Origin: Beroe forskalii
Lineage: Eukaryota; Ctenophora; Nuda; Beroida; Beroidae
Reading direction: 5' to 3'
Length of the DNA: 64,000 bases
Assembly: GCA_011033025.1 (NCBI GenBank)
Contig: WFMF01000038.1
Span: 372,001 to 436,000, forward strand
Below, piece after piece: positions 9,126 through 21,114 of the stretch. The notes under the pieces were generated by a model. The model saw nothing but the letters and a program-made list of their open reading frames with translations. It did not search any database and was not told the origin of the DNA. Position 1 is the stretch's first letter; each line of letters starts with the position of its first letter. Position numbers and translations under genes: made by a program.

Positions 9126-11540
9126 ATTTGATGAAAGCACATGATACAGAAAGGGTTGCGTAAGCGCCGTGCTGACTAAAGACCTTTGCTTGTAGGTATT
9201 CAGCAATGCTTGCAGGTATTTAGCAACTCAGAGGGGCATAGCAAAGTAAAATATGAGAGGTTACCATACGGCACATGATCCACATGCACATGCACCATAA
9301 TATTAAGTTTATGCTTTATATTCGGGTATGTGTTGAGACAATGTATAAAAACGCTCAAAGAAAAGTGAGAAACATAACAAAAGAGTTAGAGAATATTCAG
9401 TTTTATACCAAACACCCATTTAAAGAGCTGCTGGTGAGGTATATTAGCCACCCACGAAGACTGGGGGATCAGCGGGGTCGTTAACAATATATGATGCGCT
9501 CAGAATAATATAGAATGTGAAGACTTGAAGATTTGAAATTATAATCACAAAAATCATAAAATTCTAACCCCAGGTTTACGTAGAGCAGCTACGCTTAGGC
9601 TACTCTGATGCAACACACAAAGACGCAAAGGATTAGAGTCCCGTAGCAACGTATACCAAGAGACAGGGGTGCGTTTTATGCGATATGCACCCACGTGGAG
9701 GCAAGGGGATTTGCCCATATATGGGCATCTTAATCTGAGTATAGAAACCGTGATACAGTTCAATGTATTGGTGAGGGAGCCGTTTTAAGCGAGATAGTCA
9801 GGCGCTAACTAATGCACACCGCTAGCGACATGTCACTGCGTCACTGTATTTGATCTAAATCACTGTTAGGGACACTACGTCAGTGAATTGGGCACATTTT
9901 AATCAAAGCTAAGAGATGTGACACTCAGTCGTTAAGACATTGTGGCACATTGTGACTTGGTGACACTGACAGAGCCGGGGGTTCAAGGTAGATTTATGAT
10001 AAACATAAAGGACAGGAAAAATAATTTTCAAGTGGCAAAATCTATTGGAAGTTGGCGTTCTCCTCTATCAAGAACAAAAACCCTCAAATCGACCTCGTAC
10101 GCCCCAGGCCCCCTTAAAAAGGATCCTCTTTATATTCTGAGGCACGCTCAAAAGAAAGAAAGAGACAAAGTAAAACACCACCCACATATAAAGCTACAAC
10201 TACTCGCGACTAAGGTAAGTTATAGAGTGTACAACAGGGGTATAAATGCTTATTAAATGGCAACATGGAATTCAGAAGGCTCACATCATCTTTTACTGAA
10301 CAACTGAACAACTAAACCGTTAATTACTTTAGCAGTAATTCTAGCAGGGTGAGCGACATACGACAATCTCACTTTTCTTCAGATAAGTTTAGCTCTTAAA
10401 GTACCTATACCAAGGATCTTAAACTCTTCTAAAGTATAGCAAAGTTCTTAAAGAGCTCAACTTATATGAGTATGCTTGGTACTCTACAAGGTATATTATA
10501 AGTGTGCTTTATGACAGCCCGGACAGCAGCTGTGGCACAAGGGAAGGGGGTGAAATAACTCGAACCAAGGTCTCCTATTTACCGTATTCCATGACACTAT
10601 AATCGTTGTGCGTGTTAAGGGCAAAGCACGCGGGGTACCTAATGAGCAACTTGCGCTGTGTTTGAGTGTGCCTTGAAACGGTATAAAACCTTAAAACGTA
10701 ACGCAGGAGACAGCATTAAGAATAGAAATGATAAACGTTGATCTAGAGACACTAAAGAGAGAGCGTATAGTGACCCAGGCTCTTAACCCTCTCCTGAGAG
10801 GGATTCTAGGAGACCAAATAAGGGAGGGTAATTTAGAGTGTGACGCGAGAGAGAGCAACTAGAGGGGGCCACGCCCATCAGGAGGAAGTTCCATCATCAT
10901 CAGTGTTTAAAGAGAATTATATATTAAGCATTGCAATTTAAGTAGTCTCAGTGTGACTGAATGAATGATGATATGGCGTTTAGCAACGCTTCCGCCACCG
11001 AGCAGGAAATATGGAATATACGCGATGATAATATGCGGAACTTGACGAGCTATTAAAATAGTTTGAATTGCAGGGCAACCTCAGGAAATCGTGTAACTTT
11101 GGGAATCATTAAAATTTGTAAATGGCATCATTCTCATTTAATTTCTCGGTGGGCTCTAACCAGAGGTACTGCGTCGTTCGGTCCATTTAAATATTCTGTC
11201 TTATTAAACATTTAACTCTTTCCATAACACGAATTATGAAAGCATCAAGTCTAAGCCTCCCACGATTGCTTTGCCCGTTGTCAAGGCTTGACAAAGAATC
11301 TATAACAACCAAAAACTGCAATTCTAAGCCAGGCCAACAGTTCTTGCCAGAGAAAAGGTCTTTGAGAACCTCAGAAGAGATTGAGATGAACAGCAGCTGG
11401 AGTAAGAACAGTGACAAATCGTTAACGATGTGATATTACGCAAATACCAAAGTAGCTGAAAGAGTAAACGCAACAATTGACCACCAGGCAACATGATCAT
11501 TCCAAACTGTGAACCATCGTCATATCAAACAGTGCCAAAC
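9126..11540. other. No supported gene
   Basis: Mixed sequence with several short open frames, none with a recognisable domain or a convincing pair of splice sites. The frames at 9275-9484 and 9942-10256 have basic, low-information composition. Probably intron of the minus-strand gene. Confidence 0.4.
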
Positions 11541-11544
11541 AACC

Positions 11545-12560
11545 AGTCACTAGGAACCAGCGTCTAAAAACCAGTACCAGCTAGTAACCACAACCTGAAA
11601 ACCAACAACCAGTACGTAACGACAAGCAATGGCCAACAACTGCAGTGTCCAACAACCACTGTCTAAGAACCAGTACCTAGCAACTAGTACTTAACAACTA
11701 GTGTCTAAGAACCAGTACCTAGCAACCAGTACCTAGCAACCAGTGTCAAACAACCAGTACCTAGCAACCAGTACCTATCAACCGTTGTCTAAGAACCAGT
11801 ACTTAGCAACCAGTACCTACTACCTAACAACTAGTGTCTAACAACTAGTGTCTAAGAACCAGTACCTAGCCACCAGTACCTTGCAACCAGTACCTGGCAA
11901 CCAGTACCTAGCAACCAGTGTCAAACAACCAGTACCTAGCAACCAGTACCTATCAACCGTTGTCTAAGAACCAGTACCTAGCAACCAGTGTCAAACAACC
12001 AGTACCTAGCAACCAGTACCTATCAACCGTTGTCTAAGAACCAGTACTTAGCAACCAGTACCTACCTAACAACATGTGTCTACGAACCATTCCATTGCAA
12101 CCAGTACCTAGCAACCAGTTTCAAACAACCAGTACCTAGCAACCAGTACCTATCAACCGTTGTCTAAGAACCAGTACCTACTAACCTAGCAACCAGTACC
12201 TAACAACTAGTGTCTAAGAACCAGTACCTTGCAACCAGTACCTAGCAACCAGTATCTAACAACTACTGTCTAAGAACCAGTACCTTGCAACCAGTACCTA
12301 GCAACCAGTGTCAAACCACCAGTACCTATCAACCGTTGTCTAAGAACCAGTACCTTGCAACCAGTACCTAGTAACCAGTGTCAAACAACCAGTAACTAGC
12401 AACCAGTACCTATCAACCGTTGTCTAAGAACCAGTACCTTGCAACCAGTACCTAGCAACCAGTGTCAAACCACCAGTACCTAACAACTAGTGTCTAAGAA
12501 CCAGTACCTTGCAACCAGTACCTAGTAACCAGTGTCAAACAACCAGTACCAAACGTCCAA
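11545..12560. repeat. AACCAGTACCTAGC minisatellite
   Basis: About 1 kb of tandem repeats of a 14-15 bp core AACCAGTACCTAGC, with variants AACCAGTGTCAAAC, AACCGTTGTCTAAG and AACTAGTGTCTAAG. The variants recur in the same order as a larger unit of roughly 60-120 bp (for example around 11745, 11935, 11995 and 12125), showing higher-order duplication. Confidence 0.93.
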
Positions 12561-13500
12561 ACAATCAGTATCCCTGCACCCAAACCAGTAAACAATCAAA
12601 ACACATAATTTCTAAGAAGAAACCTAAACTATTCAGATTGTGGATTATGATGCTTTTTTACTGGAGAAGCGAAGCAATTGCACTATTAGGACGAGCATCC
12701 ATTTTAGGCATAAATACCATCACTTTTAATCATTGATAAACATTTCCCATTACCCAAGAAAGCTCTGAATAGGTGCAACTTGAATGGCTGACTCTTCAGA
12801 TGAAGTTCATACTATAATACTCAGTTGTTAATGTCTGATAGTTTGGTCAAAGCTTGCCATTGCTATCAGATACCCAGATATTGATATTACGATATTGATA
12901 ATATTGATATTCTGTCCAATATCTCTCCAATCTCATAATTACATTCTACAAAAAGACGTGCATAGCTCTGTGCGCCACATTTGCGCTGGGATAGTCCAGG
13001 TTTGCGTGTCTTGCACCACCTTGGCGCGGGTCCGGTGCAGGTGAAAGTTCAATGTTTGTCTGGCATCAGTCCAACAACAGGCTAAAGTGGCATACGGATC
13101 TATGACCAAAAAGAATCCAGGAACCGGAGATTTCCTATCAAAATTATCCAATGTGAACATTCTCCTTGCGCTCACTCATTTAATGAACTTATGACTATAA
13201 AAATACTATTGAAATAATATTCCGATTGATAGTAAATCCTGCTCTTCAAATTATGTCAGATTTACATGCCGCTTATTTGTCAGTAAAAAATGGAAATTTT
13301 GACTATAACTCATCATTTCATAGCCCAGCGGATAGATGTTGATCACTTTGACAACTGACATATGGAAATCGCGTTTCCCAAAACTGTGCACAAGGTTCGA
13401 GAGCAGACTGCAGAGCGCAACCTCACCTTTTGAGGTTTTCTATACTTTTATCAGTTTATAACCCAGCGAAATAAGGTTAATTCTCCTCCCCCTCCCTCAC
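12561..13500. other. Intron-like, no supported gene
   Basis: Non-repetitive sequence. A 78-codon minus-strand frame at 12939-13175 lacks splice signals and family resemblance, so it is not called. Confidence 0.4.
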
Positions 13501-13830
13501 CTATCTGCGAGCTGATTTCCCCCAAGTCGTACTCCTCCATATCCAGATCCTCATTCCTCAGGTCCACTACCCTCCGGAACCTGCCAGCAGCTGTAGGTTT
13601 GTGCTGCAGGTTTGTCTGCCTATTTGTCTGCCTGCCACTCTGTCTCTCACTTGGACTGTCTGTGTGTACCACTGTGTGTACCTCTGTTTGCCTGTTTATC
13701 TGCCTGTCTGTCTGCCTGTCTGTCTGCCTGTCTGTCTGCCTGTGTTCGGTGCTTGTATCCGTGTCAGAGCGGAGCGTTGTTGAGAAGTCTGGTTGCAGCA
13801 GGAGCTCGGAGTCCGCTTCAGCATAGTCAG
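13501..13830 (-). CDS. Internal exon with Arg-Gln-Thr-Asp repeats
   Basis: The minus-strand exon of 109 complete codons lies between ccttcag and ATAG|gtgagg. It reads through an acidic start (DYAEADSELLLQPDF), a tandem RQTD/RQTN repeat (about ten copies, from a 12-bp TGTCTGTCTGCC-type repeat at 13610-13745), then an ordered segment RFRRVVDLRNEDLDMEEYDL. Its first two bases complete a codon begun by the exon at 14179-14304, and its trailing G fits the exon at 6399-6661. The coding minisatellite keeps the frame. The family is not recognised. Confidence 0.72.
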
Positions 13831-14178
13831 CTGAAGGAAAGGATTAGGGAATCAACCATTGCAGTATAGCAGTAGAGAGTATGGTTATTGGGGTTACAGT
13901 AAAAACTTAAATTCCTCAATTTAGATCACCACAATATGCCACCATTCGTTCCTACCACCCGATTTTTAGAAATAATTCCAGTTACGATTAGGAAACTACT
14001 GCTGGTTAAGCGGTTTTTCGGTTATGGCTAACGGAACATTTCCCTAAACAGTTTATTGAATGATCAAAATGTTCGGTTACGACTTTGGTTTTGGGTTGGC
14101 TTAAAACACCCGGTTTTTCGGTTTCGGTTCGGTTAACCGGTCGCTTCCTAACTAACACCAAGTTGAGGTTTATCATAC

Positions 14179-14304
14179 CTGGCATGGAGAGGGTGAAAGA
14201 TCTGTCAATAACTTTGCAGTTAATAGAGGCGTGGTTCAGGGAGTGGTTGTGGGATATCCTCTGGGGCGACTCAGCCTGCACAATCAGCCTGGGGCGGTGA
14301 ATTC
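14179..14304 (-). CDS. Internal exon, unknown protein
   Basis: The minus-strand exon of 41 codons lies between tttaacag and ATGCCAG|gtatga. It encodes a segment including IHRPRLIVQAESPQRISHN and INCKVIDRSFTLSMP. Phase matches the exon at 13501-13830 exactly (G plus CT gives Ala). It needs one base from an upstream exon, whereas the 21665-21813 exon leaves two, so at least one exon between them is missing if both belong to one gene. Confidence 0.65.
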
Positions 14305-14309
14305 CTGTT

Positions 14310-15465
14310 AAATTCAATATAACATACATGGACACACGCCTATATTCAGAGCTGTCAGGCTATCTAGATACGTGGCAAGGGGGCAGGTATTTTTGGATCT
14401 GAGTCAATGTGTGTGACCTGTGTTTTAAGAGCCATCTCAAACTTCATGAGGTGAAATTCCTAGTAAGTGAGGTACATCACATATTACTCACAAGCTTAAC
14501 GTGTAAATAGACATATAGAAAGGGTAGTGCGCGGGACTAAATGCTAATGTTTTAAACTAAAATTAGCAGCAGGGCCACATCATCACACGTTGGATCTGAC
14601 CCACTATTTTAAGCTCAAGCGTCCGCTTTTAGAACAACGTCTGAAAAGGGTAATAACACAATGCCTGACAGATTCGTGTTTCGGCCAAGCAAAGTTGGAA
14701 TTTGGATGGTCTTTGGGACCTAGGAGACACTTATCCAATACATAACACTACACTTAAGAGCAAATAAATGTCGTGGGACGGCGAATCGGCCATGAGGCCA
14801 ATTTGAGGCCAATAGGATCATGGTTTTCGAGATCATTTTGAGATTTTTGAAAGTTGAGTATCAAGGACCCAAATTATGGCTCCCCTCTTTTTACTTTTTT
14901 AGCTACACAGTAGCTACAACTGTTTTTAAGCGTCATAAGTAGTAATTAATATTTCTTTAAAACTTCATTGAGTAACAGCCCTAAACAAAAAAACACATGA
15001 TAAGGTACTAGATGCCTAATTTAACTAAATTTTTCTCAATCTGATTCAATTTTATTATTTCGTAGAATGTCGATGGTCACTTACCATCACTTGTTCAAGG
15101 AAAAGTCGGTGTGCCAATCTCAATACGAAGTTAGTACCGCTGATCAGGACTGAGTAATGACGTTAATCTATTATCGTATTAGTCAAAAAAATGGTAAATA
15201 CAGGGAAGTTCGAATCACGGCATTTATCTAAAGTCTAAATCCCTCATGGCACATTCAGCCCATACCAAACGACACACATCCGATGCCCTTCCGTGAACTG
15301 ATCGCGTAACATGTGACGAAGTCACGTGTATTGAACACCAACCAATAGGGGGTAAGTATTTGTCACGCAGTGTGAACACCAACCAATAGGGGGTAAGTAT
15401 TTGTCACGCAGATTGGATCTGATATTCTAACGACGCACCTGGTGTAGGTATAACCCTACATACTG
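14310..15465. other. No gene; small tandem duplication
   Basis: No coding signal. At about 15327-15412 a 43-bp unit with GAACACCAACCAATAGGGGG followed by TAAGTATTTGTCACGCAG is present twice in tandem. Confidence 0.5.
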
Positions 15466-15472
15466 GCTAGGG

Positions 15473-18361
15473 GGGGAGGTAAGGCAAACTTTGGCAAACT
15501 ATGGCAAACTTTGGCAAACACTTTATTTGGCAAACTCCAAAAAAAGTGGAAGCATTTGCCAAAGTTTGCCAAAAATAAACTACCTTTTTGAGCACTTAGG
15601 CAACACTTTAGGTACCCATAATATGCTTTTCAAGGATGCTGAATCGATTCCCAAGGCCTGTTTCACATTTTGACGTTATCCAGAAGCTGTAGCAGAGACC
15701 ACATCCACATTGAATAGAGAAGTAGACTACAGTAACAAATGCGATATTTCATTACCTCTTACTTTAAGTTTCACGCATTTAAGTACTGAGTAGTCCGATC
15801 AACGGATCAAACAGTTGTATGAAGCCCTAAAACCGAAGCATCTACGCTACATGATAAGCATCCTATGATCAATGGTAAGGCCCCACCGTAACCACTGGTC
15901 ACCAGTTTCCATGGATTCCGGCAGCATAACCCAAAACAACGGCGTTGAGAATGATAATTGCCTAGTGAAGGCTTAGTGGCGCCTAGTGGAGGCTGAGTGG
16001 AGCCTCGTGGAGGCTGCATGGAGCCTAGTGGAGGCTGTGTGGTGCCTTGTGGAGGCTGAATGGAGCCTAGTGGTGGCTGAGTGGAGACTAGTCGAGGCTG
16101 AATGGTGCCTAGTGGATTTTGGTTGGAGCCTAGTGGAGGCTGAGTGGAGACTGAGTAGAGACTGAGTGGAGCCCTATGGAGGCTGTGTGGGTCCTTATGT
16201 AGGCTAATTGGAGCCTAGTCGTCAGTGGAGACTGAGTAGAGTCTAATGAATGCTATGTGGAGCCAAGTGGAGGATGGTGGAGCCTAGTAGAGGTTGGGTG
16301 GAACCTAGTGGAGGCTGAATGGAGCCTAGTGGAGGCTGAGTGGTGCCTAGTGGAGGGTGTATGGAGACTAGTGGAAGCTAGTTGAGGCTGCATGGAGCCT
16401 AGTAGAGGCTGGGTGGAACCTAGTGGAGGCTGAGGGGTGCCTAGTGGAGGGTGTATGGAGACTAGTGGAGGGTGTATGGAGACTAGTGGAGGCAGTGTGG
16501 AGCCTAGTGGAGGCTGAATGGAGCCTAGTAGAGGCTGGGTGGAACCTAGTGGAGGCTGAGTGGAGCCTAGTGGAGGCCGAGTGAAACCTAGTGGAGGTTG
16601 ATGGAGACTAGTGGAGGCTGAGTGGAGCCTAGTGGACGCTGTGGAGCCTAGTAGGGTTAATGGAGACTAGTGGAGGCTGTGTGGAGCCTAGTGGAGGCTA
16701 CCTGGTGCCTAGTGGATGCTGAATGGAGCCTAGTGAATGCTGAGTGGAGGCCAAGTGGAGCCTAGTGGAGGTTGATCCGAGACTAGTGAAGGGTGAGTGA
16801 TTCCTAATGGATGCTGAGTGGAGCCTAGTAGAGGCTAGGTGGAGCTCAGTCGAGGCCGAATGGAGCCTAGTGGTCAGTGGAGGCAGTGTGGAGCCTAGTA
16901 GAGGCTGGGTGGAACCTATTAGAGGCTGGGTGGAACCTAGTTGCGGCTGTGGGGCCTAGTGGTCCAGTGGAGTCTAAGTGGAGCCTAGTTAAGGCTGAGT
17001 GAAGCCTAGTGGAGGCTGGATGGAGCCTAGTGGTGGCTGAGTGGAGTCAAGTGGCGGCTGAGTGGAACCTAGTTGCGGCTGTGGGGCCTAGTGGTCCAGT
17101 GGAGTCTAAGTGGAGCCTAGTTGAGGCTGATTGAAGCCTAGTGGAGGCTGGATGGAGCCTAGTGGAGGCTGAGTGGTGCCTAGTGGAGGGTGTATGGAGA
17201 CTAGTGGAGGGTGTATGGAGACTAGTGGAGGCAGTGTGGAGCCTAGTGGAGGCTGCATGGAGCCTAGTAGAGGCTGGGTGGAACCTAGTGGAGGCTGAAT
17301 GGAGCCTAGTGGAGGCTGAGTGGAGCCTAGAAGAGGCTGAATGGAGTCTAGTGGAGGCCGAGTGGAGGCTGAGTGGTGCCTAGTGGAGGCTGAATAGAGT
17401 CTAGTGAAGGCTGAGTTGTGCCTAGTGGAGGCCACGTGGAGCCTAGAGGAGGCTGTGTGGAACCTAGTAGAGGCTGCGTGGAGCCTAGTGGAGTCTGAGT
17501 GGAGGATAGTTGGAGCTGTCTGGACGTTTGAATCTATAAATTGATTTTTAGTGCACATGGAGGCTAATTGATTGAGGCTCCACTCAGCCTCCAAATAGCC
17601 TCCACTAGCGTCCATAAATTAAAGCTTTACCCACCACAAAAATGTCATAATTTATTTTCCGTTGAGGCTAATGGGGGCTAATTCTTCAGACTTCAATGGA
17701 GGCTAGTGGAGGTGAAACCAAAATTTTAGCCTCCATTGAGGCTGAGCGGAGGCTAATGGAGGCTAATTAACCACCACAGTGGAGGCTATTTTGAAAATTA
17801 GCCTATTGCAACCATTAGCCTCCATGGAGGCTTATTCTTGAAATTAGCCTCCACTCAGCCTCCATGGATGCTAATGAAGGCTAATGTTGGTCATATTCCT
17901 GTGGTACCATTTTGCCAAAGACACGTTATCTGATGAACTAGTAGTAGATAGTAGATAAATGGATCCATGCCTTGGAATTATAAAGATATCTTCTCTTGAA
18001 CCAAAAGGTTCTCGAAATTTTCTAACCCTGGTCGTTTACGATAACTTTTTGTGAACAATGGGGGTCTTGCAGAAGGAAGGTCCAGGCGTGGACACCAGTA
18101 AAGCCTCGAAGGGGAAGGTATGAATGAAAATCAAGCATTGGAAATCGATTCAGCTCCCTCAAAGACCATTATGCACACGTCCTGCATGCACAGTGGACAA
18201 GAAATCAGAAACAAAACAATTTTTGAGGTATTTTTGGCAAACTTTGGCAAATTTTGGCAAACTTTGGCAAACTATGGCAAACTTTGGCAAACACCTTTTT
18301 TGGCAAACTCCAAAAAAAGTGGAAGCGTTTGCCAAAGTTTGCCTTACCCCCCCCCCCCCCC
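15473..18361. mobile_element. TIR element with internal minisatellite, copy 1
   Basis: The left end reads a G run, then AGGTAAGGCAAACTTTGGCA; the right end is its reverse complement (TTTGCCAAAGTTTGCCTTAC plus a C run). Each terminus contains several tandem GGCAAACTTT decamers and then an inverted GTTTGCC block, so the ends can fold back. Inside lie about 400 bp of left unique sequence, the CCTAGTGGAGGCTGAGTGGA array, and right unique sequence. The same order occurs at 41164-43510, which defines a family. No transposase is encoded. Flanks share only GGCTA, so the target duplication is unclear for this copy. Confidence 0.8.
15965..17530. repeat. 20-bp minisatellite GGAGCCTAGTGGAGGCTGAG
   Basis: About 1.5 kb of imperfect copies of a 20-bp unit GGAGCCTAGTGGAGGCTGAG, inside the TIR element. 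Diverged and inverted versions (CCTCCACTCAGCCTCCA) continue in 17570-17885. The unit is open in several frames on both strands, but this reflects repeat length only. Confidence 0.93.
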
Positions 18362-19410
18362 GGCTACTGGAAAACTTCCAACGTTCCCCCACAACCGCTG
18401 AGACCACGGGATTCAATGGAGAACGTATGTTAGGGCCTATGTTAAAATCACCAGCATTCCCCCAAATCACTATTTTAGCATTTTCCTTCATTTGACACGT
18501 GGCGGTATGGAAGGCGTCCGGCGTATATTTCACAGCGGCACAGCGCTCACGCCACACTGAATTCTATTTTTTGCTTAATTCCCGAATAAAGCAGAAAACC
18601 AATAAACCAATAAGGTGCGGGCCCCTTTTCGAATCAGTTTGGATTGGATTCCCTTGTTAGATTGTAATAATTAGCACTACTTTTTACAACTTTTTCATTA
18701 CTTCAATGGAACACACGTCCAATGAGGCAATGAATATTATCTACGCCGATTTGGTTATTTTATCTTCGATATTATATATCGAATTTTGTTCGCAATATTG
18801 GATCACCCTAAGGGGCTAAGGGTGCCACGCCCTTTTTGGCAAAAATTAAATCCTCGAATTTTTCCAAAATTTCTTCGCCATCGAGTTGCTTATGATGAAT
18901 AAAAATTTTGAGAATTCTGTTCGCAATATTGGTTCACCCTGAGGGGCGTGGGAGGCCACGCCTTTTTTGCAAAAATTGAATCATCATCTAAAATTGATTT
19001 TAATTGCACACTCGCACGGTAAAATTACCATCAAATGGACCTGTGGCCGTTTGCTAATACGCCTTCCATCATTTCTTACCGTCCTACGGACGGGTACACC
19101 CCTGTACTTTTAATTCGAAGAATCGAATGAAAATATCAAACGCGAACTATTTCGGATGTTCAGAATGGTGATCTTTATCGGTTTTTTAGATTTTATTGTA
19201 TTTTTTCCGGTTTATAAGCTTACCTCCTTACAGCCTTCATGGCAGACGGCCGTCTACCTGAATTATATTTTGTATACTATGAAAGGGATTTATTATTAAG
19301 TCATTAGGGGAATCTGTCTTTGGTGTTGTGGTATTACGTGTCATAGCTTTATGGATTTAGGTTCTTCTCGTTGATTGACTCAGGGTTTTTTCCTTTTCTT
19401 TTGTTTCTGC
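18362..19410. repeat. Non-coding, with a 140-bp duplication
   Basis: No gene seen. Two tandem copies of a segment of about 140 bp (18780-18865 and 18905-18985) share TGTTCGCAATATTGG, TCACCCT.AGGGGC and CCACGCC.TTTTT.GCAAAAATT. Confidence 0.6.
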
Positions 19411-19411
19411 A

Positions 19412-19479
19412 GTGAGCTGCAAATCATATCACTATTATATTCTATAGCGAATGTTCACTGACGCAGTTCTGTAGTTGAC
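19412..19479 (+). other. Probable 5' UTR start after a splice acceptor
   Basis: A long pyrimidine tract, TTTTTTCCTTTTCTTTTGTT, followed by TCTGCAG precedes the ATG of the dioxygenase gene by about 68 bases, so the gene probably has an upstream non-coding exon. That exon was not located. Confidence 0.5.
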
Positions 19480-20391
19480 ATGACAGCATTGCAGCTCCTG
19501 GTTATCATTATAACTGCCAGCTTTGACAAGGCTGTATCTAGAGGTGAGGATGGCATGTGCAAGTTAGTCGACAACAAGGCAAAAATGGGTCATGTCATAG
19601 CCGACATAACCAATGTTGCTGACTTGGATCCCGACAGTGAAACAATGAAGGAAATTAGGTCAAAATTGGTTGAAAATGGGGTTATTGTTATCAGAAACCA
19701 AAATTTGACCAGACAGCAGCAGGTTGACTTCACGTCGAAGCTAGGGAGAGAAGTCATCAGATTGCCAGGTTCATTCAATGGCGACGATCCGGAAGTAGGC
19801 TTCCCGGAGATAGCTCGAGCCTCCAACTACTTCTACAACGGCACGTGGAAAGGTCGCCGGAACTGCTTCGGCTGCTACTGGCACAAGGATGGCAACTTCC
19901 TACACAGTCAGTTCCTAGCCAGCATACTCTACGCGGACACCATATCAAGCAACAACTCTGCCACCATGTTCCTTGACAACTGCGGAGTGTATGAGAAGTT
20001 GACGAGGAAAACCCGGCAACAGCTGGCAGAGTCCGTGTTCACTGTCTCGGTGCGAGACATCCCTGATTTCCAGGATGGTACGGAGGAGGACCTGACTCTG
20101 TACCCTGACTACGCACGACACCCGGGCCTTTACAGGCACGAGGGTAACGGACGGCAGTGCGTTTACATCACAGTCAGTCTGGTGACGGAGGGAGGGGCGG
20201 CGGTGGAGCAGCTGACGGACGCCTGGAAGGAAGTGACGGAGCGAGGTTAGAAGTACGTTCACTACTGGAGGAGGGGGGATCTCGTTATCTGGGATAATCT
20301 GGGGGTAATGCACAGGGCGGGAGATAAGGGGTTCTCAGGGCCGGGAGATAGGTCACCCAGGATTCTGTATAGAACCCAAGCGTTCCTTTAG
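19480..20391 (+). pseudogene. TauD/TfdA-type dioxygenase, internal TAG
   Basis: A single frame of 304 codons matches the TauD/TfdA fold of Fe(II)/2-oxoglutarate dioxygenases, which hydroxylate small substrates. It starts with a hydrophobic signal-like segment (LLVIIITASF). VENGVIVIRNQNLTRQQQ is the family's N-terminal block, and WHKDGNF supplies the first His and Asp iron ligands. After the stop the same frame continues with WDNLGVMHRAGD (distal His) and RILYRTQ (2-oxoglutarate-binding Arg), then a natural TAG at 20389. The TAG at codon 257 (20248-20250) would remove the distal His and Arg. Everything else is intact and GC-rich, so the break is recent, polymorphic or a sequence error. The gene lies opposite to the surrounding minus-strand exons. 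Confidence 0.75.
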
Positions 20392-20850
20392 TGCTATTCA
20401 CTGTGCCCCCTCCCCTCTAGTAGCACTGAGACGAAAAGGTACGATTCATATCCGTGGAGTTAATGATTTTCTCCGAAAGTCCAATAAATGTGCGCGAAAA
20501 GTTCATAAAATTGGATGAAGGGTCCATAAACATCACGGATTGTAAATGTGCCGATGAGGACATTTCGCGTGCTGCAACAAGAGAGCAAGGTGGCAAGTGG
20601 ACGTGAGACAGGGAGCAGGGTATGGGAAGTAGAGCTGATGATAGGATGATCCTCTTCATGACGGATTAACGAGCCAATTAAAGAAAGCCAATCATCACGG
20701 ACAATGAGACAAATCATTTTATGGACTAAATTACGAGGATTGCATGTGAAATTATGAGGGAGTAGTTAGTAACAGTTGAAACTATAGTTCCTGTTCTACT
20801 TTTTTAGACTTATCATATAGCGGATTTTATTGAAGTTTTTTAAATACCTT
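20392..20850. other. No gene seen
   Basis: Non-coding; short minus-strand frames here have no recognisable content. Confidence 0.4.
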
Positions 20851-21052
20851 AGGAGGTGTATTTATAAAGGTTGTAATTTGGGAATTTTTCGGAAAAATCC
20901 CCATATTTTTACCCACCATGTCACCATGACAGTTCAAAATGACGTCATTATCATATTATGTTAACTAGAGTAATGACTTGAGAAAGATCCCCAAATTACA
21001 ACCTACCAAATTTGTAAACACCAAAATTTTACTCCACATAAATACACCTCCT
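20851..21052. mobile_element. MITE, AGGAGGTGTATTTA termini
   Basis: A 202-bp element begins AGGAGGTGTATTTATAAAGG and ends with the inverse TAAATACACCTCCT. Inside is GGTTGTAATTTGGGAATTTT with an inverted partner CCCCAAATTACAACC. A second copy lies at about 45049-45222, and shorter relatives at 26095-26200 and 26465-26535. Confidence 0.75.
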
Positions 21053-21114
21053 ATGCTAATATAATTTGATCATAAATCAAATTAAACTCAATCTTTCAAT
21101 TGTCCATAATCTAT

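Noticed and set aside
9554..9763. Possible tRNA gene or small coding exon
   Set aside because: No cloverleaf with paired arms; the short frame has no splice signals.
10500..10620. Possible tRNA-derived SINE because of GGTTCGAGTT on the minus strand
   Set aside because: Only a B-box-like word is present; no A box or cloverleaf could be drawn.
7825..12560. A CRISPR-like reading of the regularly spaced repeats
   Set aside because: Intervening sequences are themselves repeats, there are no unique spacers of constant length, and the DNA is animal.
17106..17615. 169-codon minus-strand frame of Ser-Thr-Gln-Pro-Pro-Leu-Gly repeats
   Set aside because: It falls inside the 20-bp minisatellite of the TIR element; no homology or splice support.
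15465..18369. An 8-bp target duplication for TIR element copy 1
   Set aside because: Left flank ACTGGCTA and right flank GGCTACTG share only GGCTA at the element border; not accepted as a TSD.
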